Positions 7,278 through 15,154 of a stretch of 25,679 nucleotides of DNA are shown piece after piece. The position numbers and the translations under genes were made by a program. The stretch spans positions 1-25,679 of the forward strand of contig CAZUCD010000042.1 in assembly GCA_964618855.1 (NCBI GenBank), given 5' to 3'. The notes below the pieces were generated by a model. It saw only the letters and a list, made by a program, of their open reading frames with translations, was not told the DNA's origin and searched no databases. The stretch is from CAZUCD01 sp964618855 (lineage in GTDB: Bacteria > Sumerlaeota > Sumerlaeia > SLMS01 > JANRJK01). The first letter of the stretch is position 1. Each line of letters begins with the position of its first letter.

Positions 7278-8900
7278 CTACCTGCGCCCTGCCGCCTCGC
7301 GGAGCCTTGCCAGCCAGCGGTCGGTGACGTCGGTCTGGGCGCCGCCGAGGCGGAGGTAGTTCTCGAGGGCGCGGAGGGCCTCGGCGCTGTCGCCGCGTCC
7401 TTCGTCCTCGAGTATGGCGCGGTTCAGCCATCCGGGGGCGAAGTCGGGCGCCATGTCGTTGAGTTCGCCGAGCACGATGCGCGCATTGCCGTAGCGTCGC
7501 GCCTTTACATGGAGCGCGCCGAGGTTGTTGCGCGCCTCGAGGCTCGCCGGGTTGATCTCGATGGCCTGCTCGTAGGCGTCTCGGGCGCGGTCGTCCTCGT
7601 CCACAAGGGCGAGGAAGTTGGCGTACTCGAACCACGCGTGGTCGCTGCGCGGGTTGGCCTGGACGATGTTGTCGAATTCCTCGCCTGCGCGGCGCGTCTG
7701 GCCGGTGCGGGAAAGTGCGCGCGCAAAGGAGAGGCGCGCGGCGAGGTCGGCCGGGTCGGCATCCGCGACGCGGCGCCAGCGGCGGGCGGCTTCGTCGAAG
7801 CGGCCGAGGCGCTCGGCATCGGATGCGAGGCGGCGCTCGTTGGCGATGTCGGGGCCTGCGGCGCCCTCGGCGAGTTCCGGGAAAATCACGGAGCGCGCTT
7901 CCTGGCGGTTGATCTCGCGCGCCTTCCCCGTGCGGCCCTCCTCACCCTTGTTGCCGCCGCTGAGCGAACGGATGGCGGTCCCGAACGCGTCGAGCCCGGT
8001 GGCTCCGCCGGTGGTGACCTCGGGGGGCTTCCCCTCGAAGCGCGGCACGTCCTTCGACGGCGCGAGCGGCCGCGGGGTTGGCGACGGAGTCCGGGATTCG
8101 GGAATCGGGGTTCGGATTGCGGGGGTGGTGGTGGGATCAGGGGTGGCCGTGGGCGCCGGGGTGGGCCGTGGTGAAGGCGTGGCGTGGGGAGTCGGCGTCG
8201 GCGTGGGGCGCGGCGTGGGAGTTATGGAGGGTTCCGGGGTGGCAGTTGCCGTCGGACTTGGTGTGGTGGACGGGGTGGGCGAGGGCGCTGCCGTCGGCTT
8301 GGGCGTGGGGCTGGGAGTGGGAGTGGGAGTGGGAGTGGCCGTCGGGCTCGGGGTCGGCGTGGCTGTCGGCCGAGGAGTTGGCGCCGCGGTCGGCGCTGGC
8401 GTCGGTGCGGGCGTGGGGTCGCTCTGCGGACCGAGTCGCCCGGCGCGAGGAGCCGATGCTGCTTCGCGCGGGGGGGCCGTGAGTTCCTTCTCGCGCAGTT
8501 GCAGGCGTGCGAGTTCGAGCTCCGCCTTCGCGAGCTCGTAGTCGGGCGCATCCTGCAGGGCGCGCTCGTAGTAGGCGATGGCCTGGTCGAGGTTGCCGAG
8601 TTCGTAGTGGCAATGGCCGATCTTGTAGTGGAAGGCGGGTCGGGGTGATATCTCCGCAGCGGCCAGGTAGCGCTCGCGGGCGCGGACGAAGTTTCCGACG
8701 GCCAGATAGCGGTCGCCCTCCTCCGCGAGGGAGAACGCGGCGTCGCGCTTTTCCTCGATGCGTGTCTTGGAGTCTGCGACGCATCCGGTGATGCCGGCCG
8801 CCGCGATCAGGATGGCACAGGAGCACGCGGCCAGCCTTGCCCGCGCTCCTGACGACCGTGGGCGCGGGGATCTGTCCTGTCCATCCGTGGTGGCTTGCAT
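7278..8900 (-). CDS. TPR lipoprotein with long Pro/Thr linker
   Basis: 540 aa from ATG 8900. A hydrophobic stretch at 22-39 ends in a lipobox (ITGC), giving lipidated Cys40, so the protein is probably tethered to the outer or inner membrane and faces the periplasm. Residues 50-140 are TPR-like (EEGDRYLAVGNFVRARERYL; IGHCHYELGNLDQAIAYYER). Residues 161-281 are almost pure TPTPSPTP-type sequence, a flexible extended linker about 120 residues long. Residues 350-530 carry at least three more TPRs (DRARDAYEQAIEINPASLEA and following). This gives two protein-binding TPR blocks on a spacer, suggesting an envelope scaffold or adaptor. It follows the small lipoprotein gene after 16 nt and is likely co-transcribed. 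The partner is unknown. Confidence 0.88.
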   Translation of the reverse strand: MQATTDGQDRSPRPRSSGARARLAACSCAILIAAAGITGCVADSKTRIEEKRDAAFSLAEEGDRYLAVGNFVRARERYLAAAEISPRPAFHYKIGHCHYELGNLDQAIAYYERALQDAPDYELAKAELELARLQLREKELTAPPREAASAPRAGRLGPQSDPTPAPTPAPTAAPTPRPTATPTPSPTATPTPTPTPSPTPKPTAAPSPTPSTTPSPTATATPEPSITPTPRPTPTPTPHATPSPRPTPAPTATPDPTTTPAIRTPIPESRTPSPTPRPLAPSKDVPRFEGKPPEVTTGGATGLDAFGTAIRSLSGGNKGEEGRTGKAREINRQEARSVIFPELAEGAAGPDIANERRLASDAERLGRFDEAARRWRRVADADPADLAARLSFARALSRTGQTRRAGEEFDNIVQANPRSDHAWFEYANFLALVDEDDRARDAYEQAIEINPASLEARNNLGALHVKARRYGNARIVLGELNDMAPDFAPGWLNRAILEDEGRGDSAEALRALENYLRLGGAQTDVTDRWLARLREAAGRR

Positions 8901-8916
8901 GCGGCGGGGGGAGACC

Positions 8917-9465
8917 TCAGTACCGGAATTCGCTGATCAGCTTTTCGTTGGTGAAGGTGACCTGACGGCGTGGTGTCTGCAGGATCCCGTGGTAGTCGAA
9001 GATGTCGCGCCGCGAGCCGGTCACCGGGTCCGAGTAGATCGCCTTCTGCGGGTAGCCGTGCTTGATCAGGTAGCGGTCCATGTCGGTAAGGTCGCCTTCC
9101 CAGACGAGCATGCCCTGAACGAACTGGACCGTGACCCCGCGGTCCCAGTAGGCCCACTGGTCGACGAGTTCGTTCGACTCTGCCTTGAAGCGGTAGCGGA
9201 CATACTCGGGGAGGCCGTGGCGGTCGAGGACGTCCGCCATGTCGTCGGAGACGGGTTCCTCGATCTCGCCGGTGCGTGGATACCAGGCTTCGGCGCGGAA
9301 CCTGTTGACGAAGTCCTGCTCGTCGTAGGTGGCGTACCGCTTGAACGGATCAGGCATGAGACCCGAATCGACGTTGTATCGCGGCACCTTGTTCAGGTTG
9401 CCGCAGGCAGCCAATGCGAGTGTGAGGGTGGCTGCGAGAAGCTGGACCACCGGGCGCATCTTCAT
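8917..9465 (-). CDS. small lipoprotein, SmpA/OmlA-like
   Basis: 182 aa from ATG 9465, with GGAG 8 nt upstream. The signal peptide MKMRPVVQLLAATLTLALAAC ends in a lipobox with Cys21, so this is a lipoprotein. The mature part has short two-strand phrases of BamE/SmpA type: VLDRHGLPEYVRYRF and LVDQWAYWDRGVTVQFVQG, followed by LIKHGYPQKAIYSDPVTG. In SmpA-like domains a 'G.P....' helix turn is followed by a strand pair, and the match here is only general. It heads a two-gene unit with the TPR lipoprotein. It is divergent from the HD-GYP gene across a 260-bp region that holds G-rich repeats. A role in envelope assembly is inferred, not shown. Confidence 0.75.
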   Translation of the reverse strand: MKMRPVVQLLAATLTLALAACGNLNKVPRYNVDSGLMPDPFKRYATYDEQDFVNRFRAEAWYPRTGEIEEPVSDDMADVLDRHGLPEYVRYRFKAESNELVDQWAYWDRGVTVQFVQGMLVWEGDLTDMDRYLIKHGYPQKAIYSDPVTGSRRDIFDYHGILQTPRRQVTFTNEKLISEFRY

Positions 9466-9540
9466 GGAGTCGTCTCCGCGGGGGCTGTTGTGGCCCGGGC
9501 TGGGGGGAGCGTCAAGGCCGTGAAGCACGTCGGGGGCCAA

Positions 9541-9621
9541 GGCGGGGTGATCGGAGATCGGGGACCGGGGGTCGAGGACCGGAGGCCGGGAGGGTGGGGA
9601 ATCGGGGATCGGGAATCGGGG
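9541..9621. repeat. G-rich dispersed repeat in a divergent intergenic region
   Basis: The stretch is built from iterations of gatcggg and gaccggggg; on the minus strand it reads ccccgattcccgatcccc and onward to cctcgacccccggtcc. Similar pyrimidine-rich runs occur at 5294-5330 and 18278-18300. It lies between the divergent lipoprotein and HD-GYP genes and encodes no protein. Confidence 0.5.
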
Positions 9622-9725
9622 TTGGCGGTTGGCGGCGTCCGATCGCCCGTGGGGCATCCCGCTTGACAGGGAACGACGGGGAAAGAGTCTTGGAAGGCGG
9701 TTTCACGCGAGTCTTTCGAGGGTTC

Positions 9726-11339
9726 ATGCCGGCCAATCTCCAGCTCACGTGCCAGAGCGGCGCGCTGCGGGGTCAGACGTTCCCGCTCCCGGGGAAGAAG
9801 ATATCCCTGGGCCGGGATCCGTCATGCGACATGAAGGTCGAGGACCCGAAGATTTCGCGCCTTCACGGTTGGCTGGAGGTGAAGGACGGCACGCTCCACT
9901 ACACGGACAACCGGTCGACGAACGGCAGCTTCCTGAATGGGGAGCGGATCAACGCCGTGGAGGTCCACCTTGGGGACGTGCTCCAGATCGGCAACACGGA
10001 GTTCGTGCTCCTGGAGCCGTCGGACTTCCAGACGATCCACTTCGTGAGCTCGCAGACGCTGATCACGAACACGGTGTCGACGGACTCGGTGAAGGTGGAC
10101 GCGCTGGCGCAGAAGTTCGCGGCGGTCTTCGAGTACTACAAGGACAACGCGCCCGAGTCGGGGCAGTTCGAGAACCTCGAGCTGGTGCGGATGCAGCGCA
10201 TGCTGAACTCGCTGAAGACGCTGTTCACGATCAGCTCGGCGATGTCGCAGCTCCTGCCGCTGGTCGATCTGGTGAAGCTGATAGCGGACAACCTGTTCGA
10301 GGTGTTCGCCGGGGCGGAGAACATCGTGGTGCTGACCCGGGACGAGGATTCCGGGGAAATGCGGCCGGCGCACGCCGCGACGCGTGGGTCCGACCGCGTG
10401 CCGGACATGGCGATCAGCCGCACGGTGCTGGACAGGGCCGTGGCGGAGCACGTGACGCTGATCGCGAACGACGCAGGGCACGACGAGCGCCTGTCGGCCT
10501 CCGAGTCGATCATCGGCCTGAACGTGAAGTCGGTGATGTGCTCCCCGCTGGTGATCGGGGACCGGGTGCTCGGCGCGCTCTACATCGACAACCGGCAGTA
10601 CTCGATCCGGTACGACGAGATGGACGCGGAGCTGGTGACGGCGTTCGCGAACCAGGCCGCGGTGGCGATCGACAACGCACGGCTGTGCGACGAGTTGCAG
10701 AGCGCCTACCACCAGACGCTCCAGTCGCTCGTCAACGCGATCGAGGCGAAGGACCCCTACACGATGGGGCACACGGCGCGGGTGGCGAAGCTCTCCGTCA
10801 GCATCGGGCGCGAGCTGGGCTTCAACCCAAGGCGCCTCGAACGCCTCAAGATGGCGGCGGACCTGCACGACATCGGCAAGATCGGCGTGAAGGAGGGCAT
10901 CATCAACAAGGCCGGCGCCCTCACGGACGAGGAGTACGAGGACATCAAGCTGCACGTGGTCATGGGGGAGAAGATCCTCAAGCCGATCAAGTTCCTGAAC
11001 GACCTGCTCCCCTACATCCGCGGGCACCACGAGCGCTGGGACGGGACGGGGTACCCGGACCGCCTGAAGGGGGAGGACTGCCCGCTGGAGGGCAGGATCA
11101 TCGCGCTGGCCGACGCCTTCGACGCGATGACGACGCAGCGGTCGTACAACAAGCCGCTCACGTTCGTGCAGGCCATCGAACGCATCAAGTCCACGTCGGG
11201 CCGGCACTTTGACCCGGCGGTCGTGGACGCCTTCGCGCGGCTGATGGAGCGCAATCTGGGGACGCGCGGGAACCGGGGGCCGGGCGGCCTCGTGGACTCG
11301 AGCGCACTGGGCACGCCGCAGGTCGCGGCGGGAGGGTGA
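9726..11339 (+). CDS. FHA-GAF-HD-GYP signalling protein (probable c-di-GMP phosphodiesterase)
   Basis: 537 aa from ATG 9726, preceded by GAGG 5 nt upstream; the frame extends to 9594 through repeat sequence that is not coding-like. FHA domain: residues 5-97 with SLGRDPS, KISRLHG (Ser44, Arg45, His47) and STNGSFLNG, a phospho-threonine reader. GAF domain: about 165-325 (MCSPLVIGDRVLGALYIDN). HD-GYP domain: about 335-510 with His349, His381-Asp382 (LHDIGKIG), His410, HHERWDGTGYP (434-444) and LADAFDAMTT. All metal and GYP residues are present, so it should hydrolyse cyclic di-GMP. The FHA module would recruit it to a phosphorylated partner; a Ser/Thr kinase is encoded at 18787. No membrane segment, so cytoplasmic. 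Confidence 0.93.
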   Translation: MPANLQLTCQSGALRGQTFPLPGKKISLGRDPSCDMKVEDPKISRLHGWLEVKDGTLHYTDNRSTNGSFLNGERINAVEVHLGDVLQIGNTEFVLLEPSDFQTIHFVSSQTLITNTVSTDSVKVDALAQKFAAVFEYYKDNAPESGQFENLELVRMQRMLNSLKTLFTISSAMSQLLPLVDLVKLIADNLFEVFAGAENIVVLTRDEDSGEMRPAHAATRGSDRVPDMAISRTVLDRAVAEHVTLIANDAGHDERLSASESIIGLNVKSVMCSPLVIGDRVLGALYIDNRQYSIRYDEMDAELVTAFANQAAVAIDNARLCDELQSAYHQTLQSLVNAIEAKDPYTMGHTARVAKLSVSIGRELGFNPRRLERLKMAADLHDIGKIGVKEGIINKAGALTDEEYEDIKLHVVMGEKILKPIKFLNDLLPYIRGHHERWDGTGYPDRLKGEDCPLEGRIIALADAFDAMTTQRSYNKPLTFVQAIERIKSTSGRHFDPAVVDAFARLMERNLGTRGNRGPGGLVDSSALGTPQVAAGG

Positions 11340-11352
11340 GCGCCCTCACCCT
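11333..11352. terminator. hairpin spanning two convergent stop codons
   Basis: AGGGTGAG (11333-11340) pairs perfectly with CTCACCCT (11345-11352) around a 4-nt loop (CGCC). The arms contain the TGA of the HD-GYP gene and the stop of the convergent membrane protein gene. There is no T-run, so termination would need this compact stem or Rho. Confidence 0.45.
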
Positions 11353-11924
11353 TCGTAAATGATCCGCCCTTCGCCAAGGACTTCAAAGTAATAGCGGATC
11401 GATACGTGCTGCGTGCCGGCGGGTAGGGCGCCGGTGATCTGGAGTCGCAACGGACCCGGGACCTTGTCGAACTCGGGTTCTGCGAACTCGGTGCCGTCCC
11501 AGGCGAGTACCTGCTCCGTCTCGCAGTCGTCGAGGTCGCGGTCGAGGCTGCGGCCACGCGCGGGTTTGGGGACGAGCATCACCTCGCCGATTTCCCAGTG
11601 GCGGAACGGGCCTTCGTGCGAGGCTGACGGAGAAATCGTGACGTCCGCGCGGACGCGGAGCCGCCCGCCCTCCATGCCGAGGACGCGGATCTCGTGAAAC
11701 TCCGCGGCCGCGCCGCGCAGGGCGGCGCCCTTCGCGCGGAATGGGATTGAGAACACGCCCTCCATCAACCTCTCGCGCATGAGCCAGCACGCCCCGCCGG
11801 CGGCGATGAGGAGACCAAGGACGATGGGCAGGGTCCAAGGGCCGACCATGCGCCACAGCACGGTGATGGCCACCGCGAGGATGAGGAAGCCCGCCAGCGC
11901 CCGGCCGAGGAACCTGAGGAGCAT
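11346..11924 (-). CDS. small two-helix membrane protein of unknown function
   Basis: 192 aa from ATG 11924; the open frame runs to 12026, but the extra N-terminal residues are not protein-like. Two adjacent hydrophobic helices near the N-terminus (RALAGFLILAVAITVLW; LPIVLGLLIAAGGACWLM) make a hairpin anchor. A soluble C-terminal domain of about 130 residues follows (LRVRADVTISPSASHEGPFR; VSIRYYFEVLGEGRIIYEG) and looks mostly beta. It is convergent with the HD-GYP gene (6 bp between stops) and divergent from the PfkB kinase. I do not recognise a family. Confidence 0.75.
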   Translation of the reverse strand: MLLRFLGRALAGFLILAVAITVLWRMVGPWTLPIVLGLLIAAGGACWLMRERLMEGVFSIPFRAKGAALRGAAAEFHEIRVLGMEGGRLRVRADVTISPSASHEGPFRHWEIGEVMLVPKPARGRSLDRDLDDCETEQVLAWDGTEFAEPEFDKVPGPLRLQITGALPAGTQHVSIRYYFEVLGEGRIIYEG

Positions 11925-12041
11925 GGCCTCGGATGATGAGCGGCAAGGGCCGCCCGCGCAAGCCGCGAACGACGTATGGGTTGCACCACGCGGGTCGCTG
12001 GGTCTTTCCTGCGGGACGACCACCAAGCAACCGGACGACCC

Positions 12042-13184
12042 ATGACCGAAAGTTCACGAATCACGGATGCCGCCGAGCGCCTTCGCGCGGCGGTGAGGGC
12101 CAACCCCGCACCGAGGGCCTGGGTTGGCCTGGATGGGTTCGTGGACGAGATCGTGCGCGCGGTGGACAAGCGGCACAGCGCGGACCGGTTCGAGCCGATG
12201 GCCACCATCGGGCAGTACGCAGCGCGGATCGCGGCGGCGGCGGGGAAGTCCACGAACATCGAACTCGTGACCGAGCGCATCAAGCTCGGCGGGAACGGGC
12301 CCCTCATGGGCGAGGCGATGGGGCGGCTGGGTGCGCGGCTCGACTACGTGGGTTCGGTCGGCCTGCCGGAGATGGAGCCCGTGTTCGCGCCGCTGGCGGC
12401 GTACGGGACGGTGCGCCCGATCGCGCGTCCGGGGATTACGCTGGCTGCGGAGTTCGACGACGGCAAGATCATGATGGGCCGCATGGAGGGGCTGCGCGAG
12501 GTGACGTTCGAGAACCTCGAGCGCCACCTCGGCGGGATCGAGGCGCTTGCCATGTCGCTGCGGAGCGCGGACGTGCTGGCTCTGGTGAACTGGACAATGC
12601 TGCCGCACATGACGGACATCCTTGCGAGGATGCGGCCGCTGGTGGCGGGGCTCGGAGCGGAGGCGCCGCGTGTCGCGTTCTTCGACCTGTGCGACCCGGC
12701 CAAGCGGCCGGTGGAGGACCTGCGCGCGGCGATCCATGTCATGGCGGACTTCTCCTCCGCTCACACGACCGCGATCCTCGGGTTGAACGAGGCGGAGAGC
12801 GAGCAGGTGGCGGCGGCGCTGGGCGTTCCGGCGGGTTCCGGGGACGGCCCCGGACTCGTGGCGCGCGCGCGGGCCATCGCGAAGGCCGTCGGCATCTCCG
12901 AGGTGGTGATCCACCCGCAGCGGCGCGCCTCGGCGTGGGGCGGCGCGTCGGGCGAAGGTACCATCGAGGGCCCCTACTGCATGGCGCCAAGGCTGACGAC
13001 GGGCGCCGGGGACCACTTCAACGGGGGCTATGTCTTTGCGCGCACGATCGGGCTCTCCCCCGCGGATGCGCTGGTGGCGGGCAAGGGCGTGTCGGGGTTC
13101 TACGTGCGCAACGGGCGCGGCCCCTCGCCGGAGGAGTTGATCGGGTTCTGTGGGCGCTGGGCCGCGGGCGCGGCGGACTCCTGA
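12042..13184 (+). CDS. PfkB-family carbohydrate kinase
   Basis: 380 aa from ATG 12042, chosen as the Met just before the conserved core; an upstream in-frame ATG at 11976 adds unconserved sequence. No Shine-Dalgarno is visible. PfkB/ribokinase-fold kinases phosphorylate sugars or nucleosides with ATP. The N-terminal substrate side is WVGLDGFVDEIVRAVDKR and LGGNGPLMGEAMGRLGARL, matching the first PfkB motif (GGN-x-AxxLxxLG). The C-terminal signature is RLTTGAGDHFNGGYVFA, with the anion-hole GAGD and the catalytic base Asp324. The substrate cannot be assigned, but sugar kinase is more likely than adenosine kinase. The next gene starts 16 bp downstream, so they may be co-transcribed. Confidence 0.9.
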   Translation: MTESSRITDAAERLRAAVRANPAPRAWVGLDGFVDEIVRAVDKRHSADRFEPMATIGQYAARIAAAAGKSTNIELVTERIKLGGNGPLMGEAMGRLGARLDYVGSVGLPEMEPVFAPLAAYGTVRPIARPGITLAAEFDDGKIMMGRMEGLREVTFENLERHLGGIEALAMSLRSADVLALVNWTMLPHMTDILARMRPLVAGLGAEAPRVAFFDLCDPAKRPVEDLRAAIHVMADFSSAHTTAILGLNEAESEQVAAALGVPAGSGDGPGLVARARAIAKAVGISEVVIHPQRRASAWGGASGEGTIEGPYCMAPRLTTGAGDHFNGGYVFARTIGLSPADALVAGKGVSGFYVRNGRGPSPEELIGFCGRWAAGAADS

Positions 13185-13200
13185 GGGGCGCGGCGCGAGC

Positions 13201-13581
13201 GTGGACTCGAACTCCTATCCTGCGATTTGCGCGCAGGTGAACTCGGCGCTCGAGGTTCGCCTGTTGGTCGCGTTCCTCGGCTACCATCCGGAAAAGCTGA
13301 AGCGCGAAGGGGACGTGTATGCGACGCTCTGCCCGATCCATCAGGAGCAGGTCTTCCGGACGCTGGTGCTGAACCCCCGGAACAACACGTACCAGTGCCG
13401 CTACCAGGCGTGCGCGGGGCACCACGCGGCGGACTTCCTCGACCTCGTGGTGCGCGTTCAGCGGGTGCCGCTACCAGAGGCGATCGACAACCTCGTCAAG
13501 CACTTCGGGGCGGATTACTTCCGCCTGAGCACGGCGCAGTTGGAGACCATCGCCGAGTTGGTGGCCATGACGCGGCGGTAG
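13201..13581 (+). CDS. stand-alone CHC2-type (primase-like) zinc-finger protein
   Basis: 126 aa from GTG 13201, with GAGGGG (13183-13188) 12 nt upstream; a start at 13150 would overlap the kinase gene. The core, YATLCPIHQEQVFRTLVLNP (residues 40-59) followed by YQCRYQACAGHHAADFLDLV (64-83), resembles the DnaG N-terminal CHC2 zinc finger: Cys44, His47, Cys66, Cys71. The spacing CxxH-x18-CxxxxC has two more residues between the last cysteines than DnaG. No primase TOPRIM or helicase domain follows, so this is not a full primase. A nucleic-acid-binding role is likely. It could also be a degenerate primase relative from a mobile element, though neighbours are housekeeping-like. Confidence 0.75.
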   Translation: MDSNSYPAICAQVNSALEVRLLVAFLGYHPEKLKREGDVYATLCPIHQEQVFRTLVLNPRNNTYQCRYQACAGHHAADFLDLVVRVQRVPLPEAIDNLVKHFGADYFRLSTAQLETIAELVAMTRR

Positions 13582-13589
13582 GGTCGGGC

Positions 13590-14597
13590 CTATCGGGGCG
13601 CGGTGGGGCGCTTCCGGCGCCCGAACCAAGTCGCTAGGCCGGCGATCATGGCGACAGCGAGGAGGAAGGCGCTGTTCCTCCGCAACCATCCCGTTGCTGT
13701 CGGCGCATTCTGTCGCTCGACAGGCTCGGGCCCTTTCGCGCCCATCCTCATCACGCCCCGCTTCGGGCCCAGGTAACGCTCCCCGGGCTTCAGTTCCGTC
13801 ATCCCGAAGGCCAAGTCCTCGAAGAGCTTGCCGCAGTCGGTTGCCGGATCGATGGACGCAGACTTTGTCACCTCGAAGTGGGCGCTTCCCTCCCAGATCA
13901 CTCCTCCCGCCATGGTCCTTGACTCGAGTCGGGAGGGGAGCCATGGCGCGGCCTGAAGACTCCCCGATACGATGTCGGAACCACGCGGCTCCAACTTGCC
14001 GTCGACGTGTTCAAAGTGGCTGTCGCATCCGGCGTATGCTCCCGATTCGAATCTATGCGTCTGGACGGTCATGATGTCCGACGATTGGAGCGGTGAACGG
14101 ACCACCAACTCGCACGATCCCGTGCTTGACCTTACGGTGGAAGTCTCCACAAAGGCACCTGGCCGGTGCATCGCGCGCCAAACCTTGAACAGCGGCACGC
14201 CCGCCCCGACGATTGACCGGTCGCTCCATTCCCCCAGGCCGAGGAGGCGTCCGCCCGGGACCCCGTCGGCCCATCCTTTGACCGCATACCGCGGGGGACT
14301 GGTTTCCGTCCACAGGAACACCTCCCTGCGGCCCGGGTTCTCGATGACTCCGACCACGCCGCACTCCAGGAAGTACCCTGCGAACCGGTCGGCGAGTTCC
14401 TCCCTGCCTGTCTGCGGATCCTCGCCCCATGCGGTCCCTTCGATTTGCAGACCTTCGAGGCGTCCGCGCGCGCAGGAGTCCTGCATGTCCTGCGCGCGCG
14501 GGCTCGCCACAAGCAGGAACACGCCCAAGCCGACAAGATTGGCGAGCCGCGACCGTGCGCGCCCGTGGCCGGGGGCGACTGAGTCCCCGGAGGCCAT
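13590..14597 (-). CDS. secreted, C-terminally anchored Cys-containing protein
   Basis: 335 aa from ATG 14597, whose A is shared with the stop of the upstream gene (TAATG). An N-terminal hydrophobic segment at 19-34 (LANLVGLGVFLLVASPRAQD) is a signal peptide. Five cysteines in the mature part (FLECGVVG; GSCELVV; GAYAGCDSHF; ATDCGKLF; DSCARG) could form disulfides. A C-terminal helix (SAFLLAVAMIAGLATWF, 309-325) followed by GRRKRPTAPR is a type I-like anchor with a cytoplasmic basic tail. The bulk would be periplasmic. It is coupled to the small Cys-rich protein at 14597-14935, which suggests a complex. I do not recognise the family. It is convergent with the zinc-finger gene, 8 bp apart. Confidence 0.7.
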   Translation of the reverse strand: MASGDSVAPGHGRARSRLANLVGLGVFLLVASPRAQDMQDSCARGRLEGLQIEGTAWGEDPQTGREELADRFAGYFLECGVVGVIENPGRREVFLWTETSPPRYAVKGWADGVPGGRLLGLGEWSDRSIVGAGVPLFKVWRAMHRPGAFVETSTVRSSTGSCELVVRSPLQSSDIMTVQTHRFESGAYAGCDSHFEHVDGKLEPRGSDIVSGSLQAAPWLPSRLESRTMAGGVIWEGSAHFEVTKSASIDPATDCGKLFEDLAFGMTELKPGERYLGPKRGVMRMGAKGPEPVERQNAPTATGWLRRNSAFLLAVAMIAGLATWFGRRKRPTAPR

Positions 14598-14935
14598 TAG
14601 TCCCGCAACTCCGGGCCTTCGCCGTTCACGTTGGGCCAGTCGCAATAGCATGCCGTCCAGAGGTGATCGGGATCGTTCTTGCGGCGGTGGAGTACGCAGA
14701 CCCCATCGCACGAGACATCCTTGCACGAGGCTCTTGTCACCGTGATCGTCTGCCCGGGCTCGGTGGGGTTCGGGATATCAACGTTGACGAACTCAACCTC
14801 GCATCCCCCCGAGTTCACATACGCATCAAGGGCTCCTTCAACAACTTCCGCGGTTCCTCCCACTGGAAATGCAGCGGCTGCCACGAGGACTGTCGCGAGA
14901 AGCGCGCGGGTGCGACGCGAGTTGCAGATTTTCAT
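14597..14935 (-). CDS. small secreted Cys-rich protein
   Basis: 112 aa from ATG 14935 (an ATG at 14950 adds only GPVPM-like residues). The signal peptide is KICNSRRTRALLATVLVAAA, with cleavage near GGTA-E. The mature part is short and carries six cysteines (GGCEVEF; ASCKDVSCDGVCVLH; ACYCDWPN), enough for three disulfides. It has no recognisable catalytic motif. Its stop overlaps the start of the anchored protein downstream by one base, so both are made together, and a periplasmic pair is inferred. No Shine-Dalgarno stands out. Confidence 0.7.
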   Translation of the reverse strand: MKICNSRRTRALLATVLVAAAAFPVGGTAEVVEGALDAYVNSGGCEVEFVNVDIPNPTEPGQTITVTRASCKDVSCDGVCVLHRRKNDPDHLWTACYCDWPNVNGEGPELRD

Positions 14936-14994
14936 GGGTACTGGTCCCATCGAATGGTGATCGGGTCAGGAGCCTTGCCCGTGGCGCGGTAATT

Positions 14995-15020
14995 GCGGCG
15001 GCGGCGGCGGCGGCGGCGGC
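14995..15020. repeat. (CGG)n trinucleotide microsatellite
   Basis: 26 nt of uninterrupted gcggcgg repeats (about 8.7 units) are flanked by attgc at 14992-14996 and gcaat at 15019-15023. It lies between the small Cys-rich protein gene and the SDR gene at 15155, in no gene I can support. It could change length by slippage. Confidence 0.8.
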
Positions 15021-15154
15021 AATCGAAAACGTTCCCTCCGCGCGCTCCTCCGAATGCATGCCCCGCCCGGGGCGTCTCCGGGTTCCCCCCCATCGAAGTG
15101 CAGGTTGCGCGGCGGACGGGGCCGGTTCGAACGTTCTGCGCGGAGGAGACAGCC

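Noticed and set aside
8100..8450. Repetitive G/T-rich stretch that could look like a CRISPR or satellite array
   Set aside because: It is the Pro/Thr linker coding region on the opposite strand. The period is irregular and no spacer-repeat structure exists.
9629..11212. 527-aa plus frame parallel to the HD-GYP gene
   Set aside because: Same strand, different frame. No motif, and Gly/Arg/Ala-biased as expected for a high-GC shadow.
14036..14060. T-loop-like gattcgaatc suggesting a tRNA
   Set aside because: No matching acceptor stem, anticodon arm or D-arm is found around it, and it lies in a coding region.
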